57,509 nucleotides of DNA from CAZSDW01 sp964605705. GTDB lineage: Bacteria; Fidelibacterota; UBA2242. Location: contig CAZSDW010000021.1 in the NCBI GenBank assembly GCA_964605705.1, positions 1 through 57,509 on the forward strand, written 5' to 3'. A program made the position numbers and the translations under genes. Positions within the stretch are counted from its first letter, which is position 1. Each line of letters begins with the position of its first letter. The notes beneath the pieces are model-generated. The model saw nothing but the letters and a program-made list of their open reading frames with translations. It did no database searches and was not told the DNA's origin. Of the stretch, positions 43,443 to 52,441 are shown piece after piece.

Positions 43443-43789
43443 TGGTTGAAAATCTAATAGATATACTCTTGGGGAAGTTAAAGGATATGGTCGATTCTGA
43501 AACGGTCGTCGGAAAACCGATTACCGCTGGAAAAGCGACGATTATTCCGGTGACAAAAATATCCTTTGGATTCGGTGCCGGTGGCGGACAATCTAAAGGT
43601 GATGCTGACAAAGGTACCGGAACCGGCGGCGGAGCGATTATGGAACCGGTGGCTATCATTATTATTGAGGACAGTGGGGTTCGGGTTCACAGTCTCAAGG
43701 ATAACCAACTGGCAAAAGTTTTCGAAATGGTTCCGGGAATTATTAAGAAATTCACTAAATCAAAAGCGGCAGGTAAAGAAAAAAGTTAA
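43442..43789 (+). CDS. GerW/YtfJ-family protein
   Basis: A 115-residue protein with the YtfJ pattern: ENLIDILLGKLKDMVDSETVVGKPI, IIPVTKISFGFGAGGG, a glycine-rich loop (GTGTGGGA) and IIIIEDSGVRVHSL. In Bacillus ytfI (DUF2953) and ytfJ sit side by side; the same pair here in a non-spore-forming-looking genome suggests an ancient joint function. ATG at 43442 follows GGAGG by 6 bases; GTG at 43439 is an alternative. Confidence 0.85.
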   Translation: MVENLIDILLGKLKDMVDSETVVGKPITAGKATIIPVTKISFGFGAGGGQSKGDADKGTGTGGGAIMEPVAIIIIEDSGVRVHSLKDNQLAKVFEMVPGIIKKFTKSKAAGKEKS

Positions 43790-43869
43790 TTTGGATATTA
43801 GGAAAAACCAGATAACTTTTTCTTGTATTTTTTTCATTTGCCAAGTATTTTTCAGTGAGGGTAAAAAAT

Positions 43870-44547
43870 ATGTCTGATGCAGTATTAAAAAATATTCCGC
43901 TATTTGCGGATTTACGAGATGAGATTCTCGAAAAGATTTACAATTTATTGCAAATGCGGATTTATAAGAAAAACAACATGATCCTGATGGAGGAAGATGT
44001 TGGCGATACGCTTTTTATCCTGAACACGGGGAGTGTCAAGATTACGCGCCTGAGCGATGATGGACGTGAAGTCATTCTTTCCATTCTGGGTGAAGGGGAT
44101 TTTTTCGGTGAAATGTCAATTTTTGACGGCGAGAGCCGCTCGGCAAATGTGATTGCACTGGAAGATTCCGAAGTCTTTATTTTGAAACGTGGCGATTTTC
44201 TGGATTTACTTGAAAAGCATCCCAAAATTGCCATTACCCTGCTTCAGGAACTCGCCATCAGGCTCCGTCGCTCTGATCAGCAGATCGAAGGTCTGTCGCT
44301 CAGTGATGCCGAGAGCCGGATTGCGATGAGCATCATCCGTCTTGCGGAGGATTTGGGAATTATCAAAATGGGGCAGGTCGTCATCGAAAACCTTCCATTC
44401 CAGCAGGATATCGCAAATATGGCAGGCACTTCCCGCGAAACCGTTTCCCGCATGTTGAAACTGCTGGATAGTAAAGGCTGGATTCAGCGCAAAGGGCGTA
44501 AGCTGATCATTACCAACTATGACGAATTTGTCAAAGAATTCGGTTAG
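43870..44547 (+). CDS. Crp/Fnr-family transcription regulator
   Basis: A 225-residue regulator: an N-terminal cyclic-nucleotide-binding barrel (FFGEMSIFDGESRSANV, like the cAMP pocket of CRP), a dimerisation helix and a C-terminal winged helix (QQDIANMAGTSRETVSRMLKLLDSKGWI). It has no cysteine, so it cannot hold the oxygen-sensing Fe-S cluster of FNR. ATG at 43870 is preferred over GTG at 43855 as GAGGG lies before it. A terminator follows 24 bases after the stop. Targets unknown. Confidence 0.92.
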   Translation: MSDAVLKNIPLFADLRDEILEKIYNLLQMRIYKKNNMILMEEDVGDTLFILNTGSVKITRLSDDGREVILSILGEGDFFGEMSIFDGESRSANVIALEDSEVFILKRGDFLDLLEKHPKIAITLLQELAIRLRRSDQQIEGLSLSDAESRIAMSIIRLAEDLGIIKMGQVVIENLPFQQDIANMAGTSRETVSRMLKLLDSKGWIQRKGRKLIITNYDEFVKEFG

Positions 44548-44570
44548 TCGATAATTTACATAATAAGATG

Positions 44571-44608
44571 AAAGCAGGATTAATGTGACTGACAATCCTG
44601 CTTTTTTA
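44571..44608 (+). terminator. Rho-independent terminator
   Basis: AAGCAGGATT (44572-44581) pairs with AATCCTGCTT (44594-44603) around a 12-base loop, then a T-run. It closes the regulator gene. Confidence 0.85.
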
Positions 44609-44729
44609 ATCTACGATATAAATAGATATATTTAGTGTTCATTCACTGTTGATTAACACTGCTTTTCTGAAAAGGGATAATTATATTTAGAAGTTATTTT
44701 AATAAAATCGTCAAGCCTGATACATTTTA

Positions 44730-45509
44730 ATGGAACCGGATAAAGAATCTAATACAAAAGATAAAATGAAGGAGATGAGCTTTCTCGACCATCTTGAGGA
44801 ATTGCGCTGGCGTTTGTTGAAAATCCTGTTCAGTGTCATTATTTTTACCATTCTCTGTTTTTTATTTTCGGATACTTTTCTCGAACTTCTGGTCAGACCT
44901 TCCAAGATGCTGCAACCGGACATGAAACTCCAGGTGCTCAAGATCCAGGGGATGTTAATGTTGAAATTCGGGATTGCCCTGGTCATGGGACTGGTGATTT
45001 CCATTCCAGTGATTGCCTATCAGTTCTGGGCGTTTGTGGCGCCTGGACTTTATCCGGATGAGAAAAAATTTGGACCCTGGCTGGTCATCAGCATTAGTCT
45101 GTTTTTTGTAACGGGTGTCGCGTTTGCTTATTTTATTTTGGCGCCTTTTGCGATTAAATTTTTGACAGCAATCGGATCACCTGAGGTTGAAAAAAATATC
45201 TCCATCAACTATTATGCTAAATTTGTATTGCAGTTGCTGGTTGCGTCCGGGCTGATTTTCCAGATGCCGGTTGCCTCGTTTTTATTGACTAAAATGGGTT
45301 TAATTACGGCGACATTTTTGCGAAAATCCTGGCGATACGCAATTATTATCATACTTATTCTGGCGGCATTTATTACCCCTCCCGATCCGGTCAGTATGTT
45401 GATGATGGGTATTCCGTTGTTTTTTCTGTATGAGTTCAGTATTGTGGTTTCCCGGATTGCTGCAAAAAGCGATAACCGTTCGTCCACTGGAGAGGAATTA
45501 AAGGGCTAA
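44730..45509 (+). CDS. tatC: Sec-independent protein translocase TatC
   Basis: A 259-residue membrane protein with six helices; the conserved N-terminal FLDHLEELRWRLLK (about residues 14-27) and the loop FWAFVAPGLYPDEKK are TatC hallmarks. It recognises twin-arginine signals and works with TatA, which is not in this window. Two bases later the polyprenyl synthase starts. A possible cargo, the Tat-signal protein at 14021, is elsewhere in the window. Confidence 0.95.
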   Translation: MEPDKESNTKDKMKEMSFLDHLEELRWRLLKILFSVIIFTILCFLFSDTFLELLVRPSKMLQPDMKLQVLKIQGMLMLKFGIALVMGLVISIPVIAYQFWAFVAPGLYPDEKKFGPWLVISISLFFVTGVAFAYFILAPFAIKFLTAIGSPEVEKNISINYYAKFVLQLLVASGLIFQMPVASFLLTKMGLITATFLRKSWRYAIIIILILAAFITPPDPVSMLMMGIPLFFLYEFSIVVSRIAAKSDNRSSTGEELKG

Positions 45510-45511
45510 GG

Positions 45512-46489
45512 ATGTCCATTTCAATAGAAAAATTAGCTGCACCGGTACGTCAGGAAATGGAGCTGTTTTATCGGGAATTTAAATCGGCGTTTCATTCGGA
45601 TATCGGGATGATCAACGAAATATCCCAATATATCCTCGAGCAGAGAAGTAAACGAATCCGTCCCTTGCTCGTACTCCTGTCTGCCAAGCTATGTGGTCAT
45701 CCGACCGACTCGACGATTGTCTCCGCCGGACTGGTTGAATTACTGCACACAGCAACGCTCATTCATGACGATATTATTGATGATTCCAGATTTCGCCGGG
45801 GTGTTCCGTCGGTCAATGCGGTCTGGAAGAACAAAGTTTCCGTACTGATGGGAGATTTTTTATTCAGCCGCTCTTTGACCAACATGCTGAAAATCCGGAA
45901 TTTTCACGCTCTGGAGCTCTTATCAAAAACGTCTGAAGCTTTGAGTTCCGGTGAAATTCTGCAACTGGCAAAAAGCGCGAATAACGGAATGGATGAGGAA
46001 AGTTATTTTCGGATGATCTGGCTGAAGACGGCTTCCCTGTTTGCCAGTAGTTGTAAAGTCGGTGCTTTGACGGTTGACGCTGATCGCGAACAGGCAGAGG
46101 CACTTTACGAATATGGAAAATACCTGGGAATGGCATTTCAGATCAAAGATGATCTTTTTGATTACACCGCTGAAGAGAATAATATCGGAAAGCCGATTGG
46201 CAGGGACCTGAAATCGAATTTGATCACACTGCCGTTGCTGCATGTACTGAATCATATGAATCCTGAAAAGAGCCGGGAGATTCGGGTGTGGATCAAAGCC
46301 GGACTACTTCCCGATGAGATCCGGAAAATCAATCAACTGATTATCAGTGACGGGGGCGTCAGTTATACCAAAGGAAAATTGGTGGAGATATCAGAAAAGG
46401 CTCATTCCGCTCTGGATATATTTCCCGATTCGGAGGTAATGCAATCCTTACGGGGATTTATTCAATTCAATCAGGAACGAACCAACTGA
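45512..46489 (+). CDS. Polyprenyl diphosphate synthase
   Basis: A 325-residue prenyltransferase that builds all-trans isoprenoid chains, probably the quinone side chain. The first aspartate-rich motif is LIHDDIIDDSRFRRG (DDxxD near 85-90), the second is KDDLFDYT (DDxxD near 213-217). Product length cannot be told reliably. It follows tatC by 2 bases; waaA follows. Confidence 0.92.
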   Translation: MSISIEKLAAPVRQEMELFYREFKSAFHSDIGMINEISQYILEQRSKRIRPLLVLLSAKLCGHPTDSTIVSAGLVELLHTATLIHDDIIDDSRFRRGVPSVNAVWKNKVSVLMGDFLFSRSLTNMLKIRNFHALELLSKTSEALSSGEILQLAKSANNGMDEESYFRMIWLKTASLFASSCKVGALTVDADREQAEALYEYGKYLGMAFQIKDDLFDYTAEENNIGKPIGRDLKSNLITLPLLHVLNHMNPEKSREIRVWIKAGLLPDEIRKINQLIISDGGVSYTKGKLVEISEKAHSALDIFPDSEVMQSLRGFIQFNQERTN

Positions 46490-46525
46490 TACAGTCCCAC
46501 TATTTTTATGAAATAATTTGAACTT

Positions 46526-47806
46526 ATGACGATACTCTGGATATTTATCTATAATATATTCTTTATTCCGCTGGCATTTCTAACCCTGCAGATTCTTGCA
46601 CTATTTAATGAAAAAATTAAACGGGGCATTGAAGGCAGACAAAATTCCTGGCATCAGCTGATCCGACTTCGTCAGAAACATCCCAACAAGACGGTTTTTC
46701 TGATACATTCCGCTTCATTAGGTGAGTTTGAACAGGCAAAGCCGGTAATCCGGGGATTGAAAGCAATCCGCTCGGATGTATTGATCGTTGCCAGTTTTAC
46801 CTCTCCCAGTGGTTTTGAGCATGCCGAGGAACTGTCGGAAGTTTCGTTGAAAATTTATCTGCCCTACGACAGTTTTTTAAGGACCAGCCGTTTCATCCGG
46901 ATTTTACGACCACAGAAAATCATTTTCGTGACTTATGAGTTGTGGCCAAACCTGATCATTAACGCTAAACGGCACCGCATACCAAGCTACCTGATGTCTG
47001 CCAGAATTCGCCAGAGAAGTTCAAAATTTTATCCAATCATCAGTAGTTTTTTCAGGGAATTGTATCGCTCCCTGGATTATATTTTTGCTATTTCAGAGAC
47101 AGATTGTGAATCGGTCAAGAAACTGATTGGCAGTGTCCAGATCAAAGTCCTGAACCTGGGTGACACTCGTTATGATCAGGTTATCGAACGGGCGAGAAGC
47201 CGGATGACTCAGCAGTTGCCAAAATTATTTGAGAATAGTTTTGTGTTTATTGTCGGCAGTATCTGGCCGCAGGATGCCAAACACCTGATGCCGGCGATTG
47301 GTAAAATTTTCAGGAAATTTCCTCAGTTTAAGTGTATTCTGGCACCCCATGAACCCAATGAGTTTGCGCTGGAAAGTTTGGAGGATCAACTGAAAAGTCA
47401 GGAAATTTCAGTTTGTCGCTACTCTTACATCAAGGATGCCCCAATCGTCGATAGAGTGGTGTTGATTGATAGGGTCGGGATTCTGGCGGAATTGTATCAT
47501 CAGACGGATCTGGCTTTTGTGGGGGGCGGTTTTCGGAACTCGGTTCATAATGTCATGGAACCAGCGGTGGCGGGGATTCCGGTAATCTTCGGACCCGATT
47601 ATCACAATTCACGGGAAGCAGAATTGCTGGTCCAGGCAGGCGGTGGATTTTCCTGTGCAGGCGAATCGGAGATTTACGCATTGATTTCCAGGTTTTTAAA
47701 GGATGAGGAATATTATCAGCAGGCATCGTTCTCTGCTCGCAATGTCATCATGGAAAACATGGGCGCTTCGGCTCGCACTGTGAAAGAAATACTGGAGAAT
47801 GATTGA
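46526..47806 (+). CDS. waaA: 3-deoxy-D-manno-octulosonic acid (Kdo) transferase
   Basis: Adds Kdo to lipid A, so the cell makes lipopolysaccharide. An N-terminal membrane anchor (IFIYNIFFIPLAFLTLQIL) is followed by the GT-B fold with HSASLGEFEQAKPVI, VIFVTYELWPNLI-like (FVTYELWPN) and the late FGPDYHNSREAELLVQAGGG. Its 426 residues are normal. Overlaps the next ABC ATPase by 4 bases. Confidence 0.93.
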   Translation: MTILWIFIYNIFFIPLAFLTLQILALFNEKIKRGIEGRQNSWHQLIRLRQKHPNKTVFLIHSASLGEFEQAKPVIRGLKAIRSDVLIVASFTSPSGFEHAEELSEVSLKIYLPYDSFLRTSRFIRILRPQKIIFVTYELWPNLIINAKRHRIPSYLMSARIRQRSSKFYPIISSFFRELYRSLDYIFAISETDCESVKKLIGSVQIKVLNLGDTRYDQVIERARSRMTQQLPKLFENSFVFIVGSIWPQDAKHLMPAIGKIFRKFPQFKCILAPHEPNEFALESLEDQLKSQEISVCRYSYIKDAPIVDRVVLIDRVGILAELYHQTDLAFVGGGFRNSVHNVMEPAVAGIPVIFGPDYHNSREAELLVQAGGGFSCAGESEIYALISRFLKDEEYYQQASFSARNVIMENMGASARTVKEILEND

Positions 47807-48486
47807 GACTCGAAATATGCAATCTGAATTTTCACTATAAAAATTCACAGCCGTTATTCCAGAATTTAAATATCCATATACCACCTTGTGAGCGGCTTAT
47901 TATAACCGGAATCAGCGGTTCCGGAAAAACCACATTACTGAAATTAATTTCCGGATTACTGGTGCCGGATAGTGGTGGGATAAATTTTGAAATTGATGAA
48001 AAGGATTCGCGGGCTATTCATTTTGCCTATCTGTTTCAGAATCCCGATAATCAGTTTGTTCATTTCAATCTTGAAAGGGAACTGGCTTTCAATCTGGAAA
48101 ACCGGAGTGTTTCATCATCGGAAATGCATTCCCGGGTTGCAGAATCCCTTTGTGAATATAATCTGGAAACGCGCCGATCAGATTCGCCAAACTCACTGTC
48201 CGGTGGCGAGAAACAGCGTCTCGCTTTAGCCGGCATGATGATTTCCAATCCTGAAGTGCTGCTGTTAGACGAACCCTGCTCCTTTCTGGATATTTATGCC
48301 CAACTTCAGCTGTATGGAAAAATTGACAGACTCATTGCTAGTGGTGTAAGCGTGATCTGGATCAGTCAGGAACCCAGTGAGATAGAAATGGCAGATTATA
48401 TCATTGAACTTGAATCCGGGCGACTGGTCTTTGGCGGGAACCGATCAGAATATTTTAAGCATAAGAGACCGATTAATGCGACCTGA
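47803..48486 (+). CDS. ECF-type ABC transporter ATPase (EcfA-like) 1
   Basis: A 227-residue ATPase: Walker A GISGSGKTT (about 36-44), Q-loop with the ECF signature FQNPDNQFVHFNLERELAF, ABC signature LSGGEKQR and Walker B VLLLDEP. These match the A subunits of energy-coupling-factor vitamin/metal importers, which work as an A1/A2 pair with an EcfT membrane protein. Start TTG has GGAG 6 bases upstream. The pair partner follows with 11 bases overlap; EcfT and S proteins are not in this window. Confidence 0.88.
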   Translation: MRLEICNLNFHYKNSQPLFQNLNIHIPPCERLIITGISGSGKTTLLKLISGLLVPDSGGINFEIDEKDSRAIHFAYLFQNPDNQFVHFNLERELAFNLENRSVSSSEMHSRVAESLCEYNLETRRSDSPNSLSGGEKQRLALAGMMISNPEVLLLDEPCSFLDIYAQLQLYGKIDRLIASGVSVIWISQEPSEIEMADYIIELESGRLVFGGNRSEYFKHKRPINAT

Positions 48487-49237
48487 ATTGACGGTTAATA
48501 TATCAGATTTAGAGTATCGATTCAATGATGAGAGCGCCTTTACACTACGAGTCGGAAGATTGTCACATCAGTTTGACGGCGCGCTTGGTTTGTATGGTCT
48601 ATCCGGTTCCGGGAAGACCAGCTTCAGCCGCCTGCTGGCGGGTCTTATTAAACCGCAAAAAGGCAGTTTGCGGTTTTCCAGCGGGACGGACTCAGGTATT
48701 TCTCCGAGGATTATTTATTCACCCCAATTTCCGGAGAAGATTTTACTCGGGGTAAGAGTAAGAGATACAATTCAGCAAATTATCGATCAGAATCCAGCGA
48801 TTCAAAATCTGCAGGAAGCAATTGATAATTACCTTGAGGCGTTTTTACTGGATTACGATAAGATACAGGCAAAAAGCGGATATGAATTAAGCGGCGGTGA
48901 ACTCCGGCGACTTGCCCTTGCCTTGAGTTTCGCTATGTCTCCTGACCTCCTGATTTTGGACGAACCGACGATTAGCATGGGGTATCGGGGCAGAAAACAG
49001 TTGGATTCAATTCTGGAAAAATTCCAGGAACAACACCGGATTTTGATTGTATCCCATGATTTTGCCCTGATTCGAAATGTTTGCAGTCGCTGTTGGATTT
49101 TACATAAGGGAAACCTAATTTTCGAGGGTAGCTGGGATGAACTGGAATCCCGTCAGAAAATTAAGGATATAGCAGGAATTTCTACCTTTGAGAGATTTTC
49201 ACAGCAAATCAAAAGTAAGGAGTTTATACCAAAGTGA
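48476..49237 (+). CDS. ECF-type ABC transporter ATPase (EcfA-like) 2
   Basis: A 253-residue ATPase: GLSGSGKTS Walker A, a Q-loop YSPQFPEKILLGVRVRDTI resembling the EcfA form (QFPE..L....V.D.I), signature LSGGELRRLALA and LLILDEPTI. ATG at 48476 is chosen; a longer frame from 48404 lies inside the previous gene. It ends in a 4-base overlap with the phosphatidyltransferase-FtsY gene, whose start codon is within its end. Confidence 0.85.
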   Translation: MRPELTVNISDLEYRFNDESAFTLRVGRLSHQFDGALGLYGLSGSGKTSFSRLLAGLIKPQKGSLRFSSGTDSGISPRIIYSPQFPEKILLGVRVRDTIQQIIDQNPAIQNLQEAIDNYLEAFLLDYDKIQAKSGYELSGGELRRLALALSFAMSPDLLILDEPTISMGYRGRKQLDSILEKFQEQHRILIVSHDFALIRNVCSRCWILHKGNLIFEGSWDELESRQKIKDIAGISTFERFSQQIKSKEFIPK

Positions 49238-50721
49238 AGAATAAGGTCCGCGAAAAATATGAGTCCATCCATCCCGATCGGTTGGTCACATTATCGAATG
49301 TGATTTCTATTTTACGGGCATGCCTGACGTTTCCGATTATTTACTATTTACATACTGGTAGAGGTCATATAGCACTGATCTTTATTGTGATCGCCATTTT
49401 GTCGGACGGACTGGACGGCTGGCTGGCACGCATCAGTAATGAAATTACCGATATCGGTAAAATACTCGATCCATTTGCCGATAAAGTCGTCATCTTCAGC
49501 GTCATGCTTTATCTGCTGTTGTCAGATAAAATGCCGATTTACTATTTTCTCTTTCTGGCTGTGCGCGATCTCACGATTGCACTTTTGGGTATCTATCTCC
49601 TGAATAATTGTAAAATTACGACCTGTGCCAATAAACTGGGGAAAGTATCGGTTGCCCTGACCTCTGCAACGATCCTGGCATTTATTTACGTGGATTATCT
49701 GGGACAATGGACAGCGCCAATCATGTGGACGTCTATATTTTTTCTGACCGTTTCCTGGATTCAATATATTTATACCGCGGTCCTGCAAATTTCCCGAGTG
49801 AAAAAAAAAACCTCAATAGCTAAACAATCCGGAAAACTTTCCCAGGGATTGCGAAAAACCGAACTGAGCATCGCGTCTCGTATTCCGCTTTTAGGGAAAT
49901 TTTTCCGGATTGATGCCGCGACCCTGTCATCCATTGAAGAGACGTTGATTGCATCGGACTTAGGAGTCGATTTGACTGAGATGTTGGTTGACCGGCTTGG
50001 GAAAGTGGATCGGAAAGAAGAAACCCGGCTGGAAGAAATCCTGAAAAAAGAGATGAAAACGCTTATCAATTCTGAAATTGAATTCAACGAGCCAATGACG
50101 AAACCGCGCGTGATTCTGTTGGTGGGTGTCAATGGCACCGGCAAGACGACCAGCATCGGAAAACTGGCACACCGTTTCAATTCCCAGGGCAAGAAAGTCA
50201 TGATGGTGGCTGCGGATACATTTCGGGCGGCGGCTTATGATCAATTGAAGGTTTGGGCGGAGCGCTCGAATTCTGATTTTCTGGGAAATCCAACCGGCAA
50301 AGATCCGTCATCGGTTGCGTTTGACGCAATCAGATCCGCCCTGTCGAAAGGACACGACATCGTGATAATTGATACGGCTGGCAGACTGCACACCAAATCC
50401 AATCTGATGGAAGAGCTGGCGAAAATCAAACGGGTGATTGCCAAACAGATTCCCGATGCACCGCATGATATCTGGCTGGTGCTCGATGCCAACACCGGTC
50501 AGAACGGAATCATTCAGGCACAGGAATTCACGAAAGCGGTCGGAGTAACCGGCATTATTTTGACAAAGCTGGATGGCACAGCCAAAGGCGGAGTGGTTCT
50601 GGCAATTCATCATCAATTGTCCATTCCAATTCGTTACCTGGGAGTTGGTGAGAAGATTGAGGATTTGATTGAATTTGATCCGGACAGCTTTATTGAAGAA
50701 TTGCTAACCGCTCATGTCTAA
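49234..50721 (+). CDS. CDP-alcohol phosphatidyltransferase fused to SRP receptor FtsY
   Basis: One 495-residue ORF with two complete proteins. Residues 1 to about 188 are a PgsA-like membrane enzyme: several helices and the full CDP-alcohol motif D58-x2-D61-G62-x2-A65-R66-x8-G75-x3-D79-x3-D83, which should make phosphatidylglycerol-phosphate or a similar lipid. Residues about 200-495 are an FtsY NG domain: N-domain (KLSQGLRKTELSI... LSSIEETLIASDLGVD), GVNGTGKTT at 298-306, AADTFRAAA, DTAGR and TKLDGTAKGG. FtsY normally reaches the membrane through an N-terminal A region that binds anionic phospholipid; here an anionic-lipid synthase takes that place. A run of ten A (49801-49810, codons 190-192) lies at the junction, so an indel or slippage must be considered. 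GTG at 49798 could also start a separate FtsY, though no RBS is seen. Confidence 0.85.
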   Translation: MKNKVREKYESIHPDRLVTLSNVISILRACLTFPIIYYLHTGRGHIALIFIVIAILSDGLDGWLARISNEITDIGKILDPFADKVVIFSVMLYLLLSDKMPIYYFLFLAVRDLTIALLGIYLLNNCKITTCANKLGKVSVALTSATILAFIYVDYLGQWTAPIMWTSIFFLTVSWIQYIYTAVLQISRVKKKTSIAKQSGKLSQGLRKTELSIASRIPLLGKFFRIDAATLSSIEETLIASDLGVDLTEMLVDRLGKVDRKEETRLEEILKKEMKTLINSEIEFNEPMTKPRVILLVGVNGTGKTTSIGKLAHRFNSQGKKVMMVAADTFRAAAYDQLKVWAERSNSDFLGNPTGKDPSSVAFDAIRSALSKGHDIVIIDTAGRLHTKSNLMEELAKIKRVIAKQIPDAPHDIWLVLDANTGQNGIIQAQEFTKAVGVTGIILTKLDGTAKGGVVLAIHHQLSIPIRYLGVGEKIEDLIEFDPDSFIEELLTAHV

Positions 50722-50739
50722 TCATTACGATTACCATTG

Positions 50740-52029
50740 ATGAATAAAAAAACATTTTCGATTATATCACTTGGTTGTCCCAAAAACCTGGTGGATTCCG
50801 AGGTTCTGAAGGGACATTTGGAATCACATAATGTTATTTACGAGGAGCAGGCAGAAAACGCCGATGTAATCATTATCAACACCTGTGGATTTATCGATGC
50901 GGCACGGGAAGAGTCCATTGAGACAATATTAGAAACCATTGAATTAAAGAAATCCGATCCCGACAAAAAGATTCTGGTTATTGGTTGTCTTTCCCAGCGC
51001 TATCCCGATCAACTGCGTCGGGAATTACCGGAACTGGATGGGATATTTGGTGTCGAGTCAAATCACCAGATTATTCAGAGCATTGTCGATACGACTCAAA
51101 CTTGCGAGGATGTCGAACATGTCCGGTCACTACTGACTCCACGACATTTTGCTTATTTGAAAATCGCGGAAGGCTGCGATAACAGTTGCAGTTTTTGTTC
51201 AATACCCCTGATCCGGGGTGCCCAGAAAAGCCGGTCGATGGAAAGCCTCTTGAGAGAAGCGGGATATCTGAGTGATAAAGGTGTCAAGGAATTAATCCTG
51301 ATCGCCCAGGATTTGACCCGGTATGGTTCCGACCTGAATAAAAAGGCAAATCTCTATACCCTGCTGGATGAATTACTGGCAATGAAACGCTTTCCCTGGG
51401 TGCGTCAGCTCTATGCCAATCCCGATTTCTGGAATGGTGACATCAACCGTCTGTTTCAAAAATACCCGGAGCTCTGTCCCTATCTTGATATTCCGGTGCA
51501 GCACGCAGCGCCTGGAATTTTGAAGAAGATGGAGCGGGACAATGATATACGCAGAATCAAAGGAAAATTGTTACAATTGCGCAAGGATGTTCCCAACATC
51601 GCTCTCCGAACATCGGTAATGGTCGGTTTCCCGAATGAATCCGAGGATGATTTTAATCGACTTCTGGATTTTATTGATGAGGTTCGTTTTGAGCGATTGG
51701 GAGTATTTACCTATTCCCAGGAAGAAGACACGCGCGCAGCGGCGCTGCCGGACAATGTTCCTGCTGATGAAAAAGAGAAGCGTAAAGAGATTATCATGCA
51801 GCTTCAATGGTCATATGCTCGAAATTTTGCTGAGTCGAAGATCGGTCAAAAAATTCCAGTACTCGTCGAAAGTCAAACGGATAACAATTATTCTGGTCGA
51901 AGCGTCTGGGATGCACCGGAAATTGATGGAGTAGTCAAGGTTCACAGTGAAGAAGCACTTGAGATTGGCAAATATTACACGGTGAAAATTGATAGTGTTG
52001 AAGGAATAGACTTGGTCGGCAAACTCTAA
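50740..52029 (+). CDS. rimO: Ribosomal protein S12 methylthiotransferase
   Basis: Radical-SAM enzyme that adds a methylthio group to Asp89 of S12. The N-terminal cluster cysteines lie in SLGCPKN, NTCGFID and IGCLSQR; the radical SAM motif is GCDNSCSFC with IPLIRG; a TRAM domain closes the 429 residues. ATG at 50740 is used, with a TTG directly before it. Followed by a hairpin (52025-52045) overlapping its stop codon. Confidence 0.95.
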   Translation: MNKKTFSIISLGCPKNLVDSEVLKGHLESHNVIYEEQAENADVIIINTCGFIDAAREESIETILETIELKKSDPDKKILVIGCLSQRYPDQLRRELPELDGIFGVESNHQIIQSIVDTTQTCEDVEHVRSLLTPRHFAYLKIAEGCDNSCSFCSIPLIRGAQKSRSMESLLREAGYLSDKGVKELILIAQDLTRYGSDLNKKANLYTLLDELLAMKRFPWVRQLYANPDFWNGDINRLFQKYPELCPYLDIPVQHAAPGILKKMERDNDIRRIKGKLLQLRKDVPNIALRTSVMVGFPNESEDDFNRLLDFIDEVRFERLGVFTYSQEEDTRAAALPDNVPADEKEKRKEIIMQLQWSYARNFAESKIGQKIPVLVESQTDNNYSGRSVWDAPEIDGVVKVHSEEALEIGKYYTVKIDSVEGIDLVGKL

Positions 52030-52045
52030 ACCTGTCTGGTTTAGA
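52025..52045 (+). terminator. Weak hairpin at the rimO end
   Basis: TCTAAACC (52025-52032) and GGTTTAGA (52038-52045) are exact reverse complements with a five-base loop, overlapping the rimO stop. No T-run follows, so it is only a possible terminator. Confidence 0.3.
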
Positions 52046-52147
52046 ATCTCGAAATTGGGTGAATCGTGCCGATTAATTGACGCCACGATGTGATTATACC
52101 CATATAATTATATTGCTTGTTTTATTTATTCTTAATACTTTCAGTCT

Positions 52148-52441
52148 ATGAGTGATAAGTCTAATTTCGAGTGGAATGAGAAGAAAAATATTGAGAATCA
52201 ATCAAGGCACGGGGTATCTTTCTATGAAGCCCAGTTTGCATTTGCCGATGAAAATCGTATCATTCTTGAAGATTTATCCCATAGCCGGGATGAAAAGTGC
52301 TATTACTGTCTTGGCAAAGTTAGCGATGGTATTCTTACTGTAAGGTTTACACATCGTGGTTTTAAAATTAGAATTATTGGCGCCGGTTATTGGCGAAAGG
52401 GGAAAAAGATATATGAAGAATACAATAAATTATACCGATGA
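52148..52441 (+). CDS. brnT: BrnT-family toxin
   Basis: A 97-residue RNase-like toxin. The pattern FEWNEKKNIENQSRHGVSFYEAQFAF... DLSHSRDEKCYYCLG... VRFTHRGFKIRIIGA is that of BrnT (FEWD..K...N..KHGVsF.eA). It is a type II toxin whose own antitoxin follows with 29 bases overlap. ATG at 52148; AT-rich compared with rimO. Confidence 0.88.
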   Translation: MSDKSNFEWNEKKNIENQSRHGVSFYEAQFAFADENRIILEDLSHSRDEKCYYCLGKVSDGILTVRFTHRGFKIRIIGAGYWRKGKKIYEEYNKLYR

